Positions 1-7,820 of a DNA stretch of 64,000 bases are shown here, piece after piece. The notes under the pieces are model-generated. The model was not told the DNA's origin, made no database searches, and saw nothing but the letters and a program-made list of their open reading frames with translations. A program made the position numbers and the translations under genes. Source of the DNA: Lentisphaerae bacterium GWF2_57_35 (GTDB lineage: Bacteria > Verrucomicrobiota > Kiritimatiellia > CAIQIC01 > GWF2-57-35). The stretch lies in the NCBI GenBank assembly GCA_001804865.1, contig MHBK01000001.1, forward strand, positions 62,001 through 126,000, written 5' to 3'. How positions within the stretch are numbered: position 1 is the first letter of the stretch; each line of letters begins with the position of its first letter.

Positions 1-1234
1 GGTCGTGATTTTTCCCGCCTTTTTCACGACTGCGGTCAAACACCAGAATGGCGACGGGAATGGAGGTGGTCTGAAACAGATTGCCCGGCAAGCCGATAAC
101 GGCATCGAGCAGGTTTTCTTCGATCAAGGCCTGCCGGATGCGTCCCTCCGCCGCTCCGCGGAACAGCACGCCGTGCGGGACCACGACGGCCACGCGCCCG
201 TCTTTTTCGAGCGCGGATTCAATCATGTGACTGATGAAGGCATAGTCGCCCTTGCTCTTTGGCGGAGTCCCGCGCCAGAAACGGTTGTAGCGATCGTTTT
301 CCGCCTCTTCCGCGCCCCATTTGTCGAGTGAGAAGGGGGGATTGGCCACAACGACGTTGAACTTCATCAGCCGGTCGTTCTCGACCAGCGCCGGCGAAGT
401 CAGCGTGTTGCACCATTCAATGCGGGCGCTGTCGAAACTGTGCAGAAACATATTCATCCGCGCCAGCGCCCAGGTCGCGCCGTTCGCTTCCATGCCGAAG
501 AGGGCAAAATTTCGATCGCCCACTTCGCGTACCGCTTCGATCAGCAGGGTCGCCGAGCCGCAGGCCGGGTCGCAAATCCGGTCGCCTGGCTTTGGCTGCG
601 CCAAACGGGCCACCAGTTGCGAAACCTGAAAGGGCGTGTAAAATTCTCCCGCTTTTTTGCCGGCATCCGTGGCAAAGCGTTCGATCAGGTATAAATAGGT
701 GTTGCCGATGACGTCTTCGGGAACCCGGCTGGGGCTCATATCGAGTTGAGGCTTGCTGAAGTCCTCCAGCATCATTTTCAGCCGGCGGTTGCGGTCCTTT
801 GTTTTTCCGAGGTTGTCTTCGCTGTTGAAGTCGATACGGAAGACGCCATCCAGCTTGGCTTTGTTCGCCTCTTCAATGGCATCGAGAACGATGTTAATCA
901 GTTCTCCGATATTGGCCGCGCCGCGTCGTTCATAGAGACTGTAGTAATCAGCAAGGAATCGATCCTCTACCTTCCCGGTTTCCGGATCTTTCAGCTCGGT
1001 CATCGGCAGAACAAACCGCTCTCGCTCCAGTCGGCGGCGGATGCGCGTATCGTCATCGCCGTATTGCTTGCGATATGCTTCATAATGATCTTTCCAGACA
1101 TCGGAAATGTATTTCAGGAACAGCATCACGAGGATGTAGTCCTTGTATTGTGCTGGATCGACCGCCCCGCGAAACGTGTCGCATGCCGCCCATGCGGCAT
1201 TGTTGATGTCTCTTTGCTCAATTTTCGGAATCAT
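1..1234 (-). CDS. hsdM: Type I restriction-modification methyltransferase subunit HsdM (3' end cut by window edge)
   Basis: N6-adenine DNA methyltransferase subunit that works with HsdS and HsdR. Translating the reverse strand from the ATG at 1234 gives MIPKIEQRDINNAAWAACDT, the usual HsdM N-terminal helical domain, followed by the SAM-binding motif DPACGSATLL near residue 221 and the catalytic NPPF motif near residue 295. About 411 codons are visible with no stop, so the C-terminus lies outside the window. It sits 18 bp downstream of hsdS on the same strand, so the two are probably co-transcribed. The order hsdS before hsdM is less usual than hsdM-hsdS. hsdR is not in the window. Identity is firm from the motifs; activity is inferred. 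Confidence 0.93.
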   Translation of the reverse strand, partial: MIPKIEQRDINNAAWAACDTFRGAVDPAQYKDYILVMLFLKYISDVWKDHYEAYRKQYGDDDTRIRRRLERERFVLPMTELKDPETGKVEDRFLADYYSLYERRGAANIGELINIVLDAIEEANKAKLDGVFRIDFNSEDNLGKTKDRNRRLKMMLEDFSKPQLDMSPSRVPEDVIGNTYLYLIERFATDAGKKAGEFYTPFQVSQLVARLAQPKPGDRICDPACGSATLLIEAVREVGDRNFALFGMEANGATWALARMNMFLHSFDSARIEWCNTLTSPALVENDRLMKFNVVVANPPFSLDKWGAEEAENDRYNRFWRGTPPKSKGDYAFISHMIESALEKDGRVAVVVPHGVLFRGAAEGRIRQALIEENLLDAVIGLPGNLFQTTSIPVAILVFDRSREKGGKNHD

Positions 1235-1252
1235 TTCTCTTTCCTTGCATCT

Positions 1253-1849
1253 TTAGGGGGCTTCGTTGGCATGGGTTGCTTCCATTGCTGTATTTATTAA
1301 AACAGTCTGTAGTTTTCGGCTCTTTGCTTTCGTCAGTCGGGCTATCAGGCTTTGCTCCTCTTCACTGAGGAGCGCCAGTTCGACAATCTGCTGCTGAATT
1401 TTCAGCGACGGCAGGGCGACCTCCAGTGTTTCCAATGCTTCCCGACTGATCATTTGGACCGAGGTTCCCCGTGCGTGGCGGTCAAGATGAGCTTGCGCCA
1501 GCGGCTGATTGATCCACCAGCCGAGATAGTCTGGCAGAAGATTTTCCGATGTAACGCGGATGCTTATCAAGGGCGCGGCCGTTATTGTTGGCCCCAGGTC
1601 CGCTTTGAGGATTACGCAAGTGTTGGTTTGGCCGCGTGAGCGGAAGATGATGTCGTCCAACTTCAACAGATAGCGATCTTTGACTTCAGAGACCGTAATT
1701 CGAGCTGGCGAAGCAGATTTCATCTGGAGCGTATTGGGCAAGTCTTTCATTTGGATTACGGCGATTTTGCCATTTTCCGAGTTTTCAATGCGTCGCGGGA
1801 ATGGGTGTCCACTTTGAATCTGCGCTAAATTGTGTAAATAAAAATTCAT
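1253..1849 (-). CDS. hsdS: Type I restriction-modification specificity subunit, half-size HsdS (single TRD)
   Basis: DNA-recognition subunit of a type I restriction-modification system, 198 aa. Typical HsdS proteins are about 400 aa with two target-recognition domains and two conserved helical spacers. Here there is one target-recognition domain (about residues 1-150, with the typical LPDYLGWWINQPLAQAHL stretch) and one helical spacer (QQQIVELALLSEEEQSLIARL). Half-size HsdS proteins are known to act as homodimers that recognise palindromic bipartite sites, and this may be one; a truncated gene is the alternative. It ends tidily before hsdM, which favours a working half-subunit. Start ATG at 1849, with AT-rich DNA upstream. 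Confidence 0.82.
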   Translation of the reverse strand: MNFYLHNLAQIQSGHPFPRRIENSENGKIAVIQMKDLPNTLQMKSASPARITVSEVKDRYLLKLDDIIFRSRGQTNTCVILKADLGPTITAAPLISIRVTSENLLPDYLGWWINQPLAQAHLDRHARGTSVQMISREALETLEVALPSLKIQQQIVELALLSEEEQSLIARLTKAKSRKLQTVLINTAMEATHANEAP

Positions 1850-1957
1850 AAGAATAGCATTACTCGAAATGTATTCTATGCGATTTGAATTGTAAAGCGC
1901 TAAATATAATAAGTAATGCTATTACTAAATATTATGCATTTTTCGGTTGGAGGCCGA
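1850..1957. promoter_or_regulatory. AT-rich gap upstream of hsdS with small inverted repeat
   Basis: This gap is much more AT-rich than the surrounding GC-rich DNA. It contains an inverted repeat, AGTAAT-gct-ATTACT, at 1912-1926. It is the only space for an hsd promoter reading leftward. The base composition could mark acquired restriction-modification DNA. A promoter here is inferred; the repeat is seen. Confidence 0.4.
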
Positions 1958-2245
1958 TCAGCCCATAAGCTTTTCGATCCGGTCCAATCGGGCCTGCCGG
2001 GTGGCTTCCAATTGTGTGTAGGTGGCTTTGGCTTCCAGGTAGCTGATTTCTTCTTTAACGAGCGGGGTCATCGCTTCCATGACGGCGATTCGTTCCGGCT
2101 TGTACTGATGGCGCTTGAGCATCTTGACGATAAAATCCAGCGAAGACCCGCCTTGAGGAATCAACCCGTTGATAACCATGGCGACCTGGATTTCGAATTG
2201 CTGATCGTAGGCCAGAAGCGTCTCGTCAGGAGGGGACGTGCTCAT
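1958..2245 (-). CDS. Small hypothetical helical protein (95 aa)
   Basis: I do not recognise a family. The 95-aa product (MSTSPPDETLLAYDQQFEIQ...) has no signal peptide or membrane segment. Its C-terminal third (YLEAKATYTQLEATRQARLDRI) is strongly helical and may form a coiled coil. The start is 1 bp after the stop of the STAS-domain gene, so it is almost certainly translated from the same mRNA and may be a partner of that protein. It is followed by the AT-rich gap before hsdS. Confidence 0.6.
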   Translation of the reverse strand: MSTSPPDETLLAYDQQFEIQVAMVINGLIPQGGSSLDFIVKMLKRHQYKPERIAVMEAMTPLVKEEISYLEAKATYTQLEATRQARLDRIEKLMG

Positions 2246-2246
2246 A

Positions 2247-3629
2247 TTATTTTTGCCGGTAATAATTCAGGTTTTTCGATGCCGAGGCATTGAGCGAAGT
2301 TCCTATATGGAACGGCTCGCCGTGGGAGTCGGGACGGAACTCCTGAATGTAAATGACGCCGACGAGAGCTTCGGTGAGCGCCGAGCTGTCCAGCAGGTGC
2401 CGCATATCCACATAGTTTCCGTCGGTGACGACCCGGCGGATTTCTCCATCGAAATCGACCGGCCGATCCGGTGCGGGCAGGGGATCGAAGACTACGGCGT
2501 GATTGTGCAGCAATTCGGTTTTGTTGCCGACATTGGCCGGGTGCAGATAGAACACCTTGTTCAACTCCGCCTGGTCGAAGCCGGAGAGATCGCCGCCGAG
2601 ATCCGCGCCGATGCCGCAAATCAGCGCTGTGACGTTTCGATGGCGGGGCTGCGTGTCGCAGTCGAACCATTCCTTGATGTTGTCCGCGTGCGTGATCGTC
2701 TCGCCATTGGCCGGCGCGAGGCGGGTGACCGGGGACTTGGTGATGCCCGAGCCGAGAACCGTGGCCATTTGGGCCCGGATGGCCAACCCCAGGACGCCCT
2801 TGAAATCCGGCCGGCGCTTCCGGGCCATGCCGAACAGGTCGCGATAAAGTTCGGAGATGGTGGTTCCTTCCGGTCGGGCGCTCTTATAAAGGACATACTC
2901 GTTGAAACCGCCGGACAGGGCGACATTGTAGCCGGTGCGGATCATCACATGCCCGGCTTCCGTTTTGGGAATGAGAAAATCCGGCGTGTCGTGACCGTCG
3001 GTCGGCAGCCAGACCATCGTGCCGCCAATGGTGATCATCTCGCCCATGAGGGTAAAGAAATCCTCCAGCCGGTTGCCCAAGCCCCCCAGGCCGATGGAAT
3101 ACTCGGTTTCGAAGAACCGCTTGGAAAAAAGGCTTTCCTGAGAAACACGGGCGTAGAGCACATCCTTGATGTCGCCCAGCACTTCGGCGGCGCCGGGCTT
3201 CTCTGCGCCGGGCGCGATCAGGGCCGAGCCATGATCGAGTTGCAGCGTTTCGGTGGGGTCGAGGCCTTCCGTCGCGCCGCCGGTCCGAATCCGGTTTTCG
3301 CAGTAGGCTTCCGCCTGCGGGAGATCGGCAAAGATTGGGAAAGCGTCCGCGAAGCCGGTCATTTCGATGACGTCCCGGCAATAAGGTTGCAGTCCCACGA
3401 GCGAGAGCGCGCCTTTGCGGGCGCCGAGCTTCTTGCCGGTGGCGAGCAGGACGCGGATGCCGGCGCTGCTGATGTAAGAGACGTCGGTCAGATCGAGAAT
3501 GCAGCACAGGACCTGATCCGTCAGATGCTCGTCGAGCGCCTTTTGCAGGGCATTGGAGCCAAATGCATCCAGGCGGTCTTTGAGCAGCAAGACGATGAAA
3601 CGGCTTTTTACCTGAACGGCGATATTCAT
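2247..3629 (-). CDS. STAS-domain protein with large uncharacterised C-terminal domain
   Basis: 460 aa. Residues 1 to about 110 form a STAS domain of the anti-sigma-factor-antagonist type: CCILDLTDVSYISSAGIRVL carries the conserved Asp-x-Ser-x-x-x-Ser-Ser-Gly region in which a serine is normally phosphorylated. Residues 120-460 form one globular domain that I cannot assign (LGGLGNRLEDFFTLMGEMITIGG is characteristic). Its position in a signalling protein suggests a catalytic or switch domain, possibly PP2C-like, but no PP2C metal-binding motif could be confirmed. The start overlaps the end of the GT4 gene by 4 bp (ATGA), so translation is coupled. No anti-sigma kinase gene lies nearby. Confidence 0.75.
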   Translation of the reverse strand: MNIAVQVKSRFIVLLLKDRLDAFGSNALQKALDEHLTDQVLCCILDLTDVSYISSAGIRVLLATGKKLGARKGALSLVGLQPYCRDVIEMTGFADAFPIFADLPQAEAYCENRIRTGGATEGLDPTETLQLDHGSALIAPGAEKPGAAEVLGDIKDVLYARVSQESLFSKRFFETEYSIGLGGLGNRLEDFFTLMGEMITIGGTMVWLPTDGHDTPDFLIPKTEAGHVMIRTGYNVALSGGFNEYVLYKSARPEGTTISELYRDLFGMARKRRPDFKGVLGLAIRAQMATVLGSGITKSPVTRLAPANGETITHADNIKEWFDCDTQPRHRNVTALICGIGADLGGDLSGFDQAELNKVFYLHPANVGNKTELLHNHAVVFDPLPAPDRPVDFDGEIRRVVTDGNYVDMRHLLDSSALTEALVGVIYIQEFRPDSHGEPFHIGTSLNASASKNLNYYRQK

Positions 3630-4807
3630 GTTTTATCCAAGGCTTCAAACAGTCGTTTTTCCACGGAAGGCCAGGAGTAAATGCGTTGGACGTATTCGCG
3701 GCCGGCGGCGCCCATAGCGTTTCGAAGAGGCGCTTCTTCCAGCAGCAGGCGCAGTTCCTCTTCGAATTCCGGATAATTCGCGAACCACAAGCCGGCGTTG
3801 CTTTGGGCGCACTGCCAGCGCAGGACCTCGCTGCGGGTGTGCACCAGGGCAGGGGTTTTGGCCAGCCACGATTCTAGCAGCACAATGCCGAGGCTTTCGT
3901 TGACCGACGGATGGATGAAGACCGCCGCGCCGGCCATCGCCTCGCGCTTTTCCTGTTCGGAGACAAAGCCCAGATCGAGGATGTGAGGTTGCAGATCGGG
4001 CGGGGCGTCGATTTGTCCGCTGCCGGTAAAAACGATCTTTACGTCGCGGCCTGTACGCTGGCGGAAGGCGTCCACGTAATCGCAGAGCAAGGGGGTGCCC
4101 TTGAGCGGCTCGCGCCGGCCGGCATACATTACATAGGGGCTGTTCAATTTGTGCCGCGCGACAAAGGCGCGGGGATCGGCCTCGAACGGCTCCAGCCCCA
4201 TGCCGACGACGGCGCATTTTTCGGCTGGGACTTGGAAGAGGCGCCGCGCGAGGTCCTGCTCAGGTTCGGTGTTGAACAGGAATCCGTCGACGCCGCCGAA
4301 CAGGTTGTGCATGATCGACAGCCATGCAAAGGGCTCGTCGTGCAGACAGGGGACCAATAAAGTTTTATTCGGATGAATCTGCGCGGCGAAGTAGACCAGC
4401 CCGAAGAGGTAGGGCCCCATGACGATGCGGTCGTAGTCGTCGCCGTGCTGCCGCAGGTGCTCGCAGAGCGGCGTACTGTTCACGCTGTTGCGAATCCAAA
4501 GCTCCTCGTCCGGCGGCGTAAAGTTGCCGCGTTGGCAAATGGCTTGCTGCACGCGGAGAAACGACGACGCGTCGCGGGAGTCCACCGGAAAATAATGCAC
4601 CTCGAGATTTCCAATCCGGCGGCGTCCGGGCGGCAGCGTATTCTCCCAGGTGAAATGACTTTGGGCGCAGGTGGTCAGGAAGTCGACCTGACGGCCGGCG
4701 GCCGCCGCGCGGTCGGCCAGGTTCTTCAGCAGGGTTTCCGCTCCGCCGACCGTGCCTCCTTCCGCGAACCGCGGACAAACAAACGCTATGCGTTGGGCTT
4801 TGGGCAT
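3626..4807 (-). CDS. Glycosyltransferase family 4 (GT-B fold)
   Basis: 393-aa retaining glycosyltransferase, probably cytoplasmic, using a nucleotide sugar for cell-surface glycan assembly. The N-terminal Rossmann domain begins IAFVCPRFAEGGTVGGAETL with the GGAE acceptor-side motif. The C-terminal half has YAGRREPLKG and the donor-binding ESLGIVLLE (the E-x7-E motif), followed by a normal GT4 tail. Length is typical. It lies 11 bp downstream of the coiled-coil gene and overlaps the STAS gene, so it belongs to a minus-strand operon. Donor and acceptor sugars cannot be told from sequence. Confidence 0.9.
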   Translation of the reverse strand: MPKAQRIAFVCPRFAEGGTVGGAETLLKNLADRAAAAGRQVDFLTTCAQSHFTWENTLPPGRRRIGNLEVHYFPVDSRDASSFLRVQQAICQRGNFTPPDEELWIRNSVNSTPLCEHLRQHGDDYDRIVMGPYLFGLVYFAAQIHPNKTLLVPCLHDEPFAWLSIMHNLFGGVDGFLFNTEPEQDLARRLFQVPAEKCAVVGMGLEPFEADPRAFVARHKLNSPYVMYAGRREPLKGTPLLCDYVDAFRQRTGRDVKIVFTGSGQIDAPPDLQPHILDLGFVSEQEKREAMAGAAVFIHPSVNESLGIVLLESWLAKTPALVHTRSEVLRWQCAQSNAGLWFANYPEFEEELRLLLEEAPLRNAMGAAGREYVQRIYSWPSVEKRLFEALDKT

Positions 4808-4818
4808 GATAAGGGCCG

Positions 4819-5313
4819 TCAGGATGAAGACGTTTTCTTTTCCAGTTTATCGAGGCGATCCTGCAATTCCTTGATGCGCGCGGAATATTTTTCGTCCAAG
4901 CCTTCGATGGCGGTGACGATCAGTCCGTTGACTTGATTCTGCTGGGACCAGAGCCGGTACGTATAAAACTTCAGCAGGCCCCAAATGCATTTTTTCAGTT
5001 TCACCAGCAGGGGCGCGAGAACCGGCCGGCGTTCCCGTATTTCGAAGTCGGAGATGTCGACAAACACGGAATCCCGCAGGCACTTGAGATAAAAGCTGAG
5101 GAATTGGTCGTCGGTCTTCAAGTTGACCAGATTGGTGCGCTCGGCGCGGGCGATGCGGGCGTCGGCATAGGCGCCTTCCTCGATTTTCTTGCGAACGGTT
5201 GCCTGGATATCGGCTACGATTTTGCGGGCATCCAAGCCGGCAGCCCCTATTTCCATCACGGACGATTCCTTCACGACCCCTCCTGCATGATAAACGACGA
5301 CATGCGTTGACAT
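4819..5313 (-). CDS. Hypothetical protein with C-terminal coiled coil
   Basis: 164 aa, family not recognised. It has no signal peptide. The C-terminus (SARIKELQDRLDKLEKKTSS) is a clear heptad coiled coil. A moderately hydrophobic stretch (LKKCIWGLLKFYTYRLWSQQNQ) precedes it and may associate with the membrane. It is the first gene of the operon with the GT4 glycosyltransferase 11 bp downstream. Small coiled-coil proteins of this kind often sit next to glycosyltransferases and methyltransferases in O-antigen or polysaccharide loci, so a scaffold role in glycan assembly is possible. That role is inference from context only. Confidence 0.65.
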   Translation of the reverse strand: MSTHVVVYHAGGVVKESSVMEIGAAGLDARKIVADIQATVRKKIEEGAYADARIARAERTNLVNLKTDDQFLSFYLKCLRDSVFVDISDFEIRERRPVLAPLLVKLKKCIWGLLKFYTYRLWSQQNQVNGLIVTAIEGLDEKYSARIKELQDRLDKLEKKTSSS

Positions 5314-5546
5314 TAATGACGCAGCCGTGGGGTGTCAATAGCCGCAGCAATTGTAATTATGACTCAAGACGCATTGAACGGCCATTAGAGCCTATTTCGG
5401 CAGGACGCCGATGCCCCTTATCGAAGCAGGTTCTTATGATGAACAAGCTCTGGACGAAAGATTCACGAAGACCTGGCTTTGTTTTTACAACAAGGGGGCG
5501 CCAGGGTAGATGTTACGCAGGAGATCAATGCCGACCTGCAGACGGT

Positions 5547-7703
5547 ATGAATCATTCTATGACTGAAAGCAATATAGTAGACTCCATGACCGCCGAGCGG
5601 CTGGAAATTCTTCGCGAAACCAATGCGGCGCAAACATCCCTATTGGAACTTCTTGGAAACATTACCGCCCAGGAGTCCGTGTCGGACATCTGCCGAACCG
5701 TCGTGGAAGGGGTGCGCAAATATTTTGGATTCGAGCGGGCCGGCTTGTTCCTTTGGGATGACGAGAAAAAGAAATTCTGTGGAACCTTCGGCACCGATCT
5801 GAAAGGTAAGACGCGGGAAGAGTGGGGCATTTTTCTGGGCGAGGAAGACGGCCCCGGCGGACCGGCGGATCGGATTCTCGCCGGCTCCGTCATCGAACGG
5901 GGTTGTCGATTGGGTCAACCGGCAGCCCAACCGGGCGAGGAAAACGTCAAAGCCGATTTGCTGGGGCTGCGCGCCCGTGGCAAGTTGTACGGCATTTTGA
6001 GCGTGGACAACCGGATTTCCCGGCAGCCGATTTCGGAACGCGAGCTCCAACACATGACCTTGATGAGTCACGTCTTGGGCAATGCCCTGGAAAGCATGCA
6101 AGATCACACCGCCTTGCTGAAAAGCGAGGAACGCTTCCGTCAGGTGGCCGAGAACAGCGGCGAATGGATTTGGGAAGTCAATCCGGACGGCCGTTACATC
6201 TATTCCAGCCCGGTCGTTCGCAGCATCCTGGGCTATGAGCCGCAGGATGTTCTGGGCATGCGCATGTTGGACTTGGTAGGCGAAGACGACCGTCAGCAAG
6301 TGGCGGACGTCCTGCATCGGGCCTTTCTCGAAAAGACGTCCATCCGGCTGGTCATCAATACCCAACAGCACAAAAACGGCCAGAAAGTCATCCTGGAAAC
6401 CAGCGGCCTGCCGATGGTGGACGCCGCCGGCCGGTTGATCGGATATCGGGGGGCTCATCGGGACATTACGCGCGAGACGGAGCTGGAAGCCCAACTTCGG
6501 CATTCCCAGAAAATGGAAGTCATCGGACGGCTGGCCGGCGGCATCGCGCACGATTTTAACAACCTCCTGACATCGATCATCGGATGCAGCAGCCTGCTTT
6601 TGGACGATATGGACGAAGATAACGCTTCCCGTCCGGACGTCGAACTGATCAGGACCTCCGGGGAGCGCGCGGCGGCCTTGACCCGCCAGCTCCAGGCCTT
6701 CAGCAAGCGGCAGGTCCTTCGGATGGAGAGCCTGATTGTCAACGACATCGTTCGCGACATGGAAAAGATCCTGCGGCGCACGTTAGGCGAGGATATCGAG
6801 CTGGCGACCGAATTGGATGCGCACATCGAGCCGGTCATAGCCGATGCCGGCCAGTTGGAGCAGATCATCATGCATCTGGCCGTCAATGCGCGCGAAGCCA
6901 TGATCGATTCCCAGGCCAGCTATCGCGCCCTGCAATTCCCCGGCGTGGGAAAGGAAATGCCCGTCGGAGTTAGCGAAAAGACCAAGCGATTGGTCATTCG
7001 CACGGCACACCGCGAGCTCGACGAACGGTTTTGCCGTCACAACGCGCAATTCACGCCCGGAGGCTACGTGGTGCTGACCGTCAGCGACTCGGGCGCCGGA
7101 ATAACGCCCGAGGTGAAGGAACACCTGTTCGAGCCATTTTTTACGACCAAAGGCGTCGGGCGGGGCTCCGGGCTCGGGCTGTCGACCATCTACGGGATCA
7201 TCAAACAACTGGGCGGCGTCATTCAAGTCCAGAGCCGTCCCGGGCATGGGACCACCTTCGACATATTCCTTAAACAGGCCACCTTCCAGGAAACGCTCCG
7301 GCAATCCGAATTGCCTGCCGCCAATACGAAAGGTCAGGAAACCATCCTGGTGGTGGAAGACGAAGAATCGGTGCGGCGTCTCATCGTGCGCATTCTGCAA
7401 TCTTGCGGCTACACGACCCTCGAAGCCGGGCATGGCGGCGAAGGGTTGAAGGTCTGCGCGGCGCATGACGCCCGGATCGACCTGATCATCACCGACATGA
7501 TCATGCCGCACGTCAGCGGAAAGCAGTTTATCGAGCAGCTTCGCAAGAGCCGCAACGACTTCAAGGTGCTGTTCGTTTCGGGCTACAGCAGCGACGATAC
7601 GGTCGACGGCGCGATCATCGGCGTCGATACCCCGTTGATCCAGAAGCCCTTCACGCGCGAAAGCCTGGCCCGCAAGGTTCGCGAAGTGCTCGACGCCTCG
7701 TAA
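5547..7703 (+). CDS. Hybrid sensor histidine kinase (GAF-PAS-HisKA-HATPase-REC)
   Basis: 718-aa cytoplasmic hybrid kinase with no membrane segments. Domains: GAF (about 20-190), PAS/PAC (about 195-315), HisKA with H335 in GGIAHDFNNLL, HATPase_c (about 430-560, with DSGAGI and GSGLGLSTIYGII), and a C-terminal receiver (about 590-715, D650 in LIITDMIMP, conserved lysine in LIQKPFT). The reading frame is open upstream to 5199, but the extra residues look non-coding, so the start is placed at ATG 5547; ATG 5559 is an alternative. No separate response regulator follows, so output probably goes by phosphotransfer elsewhere. It lies just upstream of the gsp cluster, which suggests but does not show a link to secretion. 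Confidence 0.9.
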   Translation: MNHSMTESNIVDSMTAERLEILRETNAAQTSLLELLGNITAQESVSDICRTVVEGVRKYFGFERAGLFLWDDEKKKFCGTFGTDLKGKTREEWGIFLGEEDGPGGPADRILAGSVIERGCRLGQPAAQPGEENVKADLLGLRARGKLYGILSVDNRISRQPISERELQHMTLMSHVLGNALESMQDHTALLKSEERFRQVAENSGEWIWEVNPDGRYIYSSPVVRSILGYEPQDVLGMRMLDLVGEDDRQQVADVLHRAFLEKTSIRLVINTQQHKNGQKVILETSGLPMVDAAGRLIGYRGAHRDITRETELEAQLRHSQKMEVIGRLAGGIAHDFNNLLTSIIGCSSLLLDDMDEDNASRPDVELIRTSGERAAALTRQLQAFSKRQVLRMESLIVNDIVRDMEKILRRTLGEDIELATELDAHIEPVIADAGQLEQIIMHLAVNAREAMIDSQASYRALQFPGVGKEMPVGVSEKTKRLVIRTAHRELDERFCRHNAQFTPGGYVVLTVSDSGAGITPEVKEHLFEPFFTTKGVGRGSGLGLSTIYGIIKQLGGVIQVQSRPGHGTTFDIFLKQATFQETLRQSELPAANTKGQETILVVEDEESVRRLIVRILQSCGYTTLEAGHGGEGLKVCAAHDARIDLIITDMIMPHVSGKQFIEQLRKSRNDFKVLFVSGYSSDDTVDGAIIGVDTPLIQKPFTRESLARKVREVLDAS

Positions 7704-7767
7704 GTCCGTTCTCCTGGAAGCCGGCTTGAGGGCGTCGAAACAAGCCCCATCCTTCCTCCGGTCGCAG

Positions 7768-7796
7768 TTGACACTCCTGGGGTTCGCCTTTAAGGT
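7768..7796 (+). promoter_or_regulatory. Putative sigma70 promoter of the gspEFGHIJ operon
   Basis: A perfect TTGACA (7768-7773) is followed after a 17-bp spacer by TAAGGT (7791-7796), which keeps the T-A---T core of a -10 box. It lies about 25 bp upstream of the gspE start at 7821, whose AGGGA ribosome-binding site precedes the ATG. The -10 box is weak, so confidence is moderate. Confidence 0.45.
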
Positions 7797-7820
7797 AGTC
7801 GTGTTTTTTCAGGGAATAAT

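Noticed and set aside
2238-3680. A 480-codon plus-strand frame opposite the STAS gene
   Set aside because: The minus-strand STAS gene has a recognisable N-terminal domain and operon context; the plus-strand product has none.
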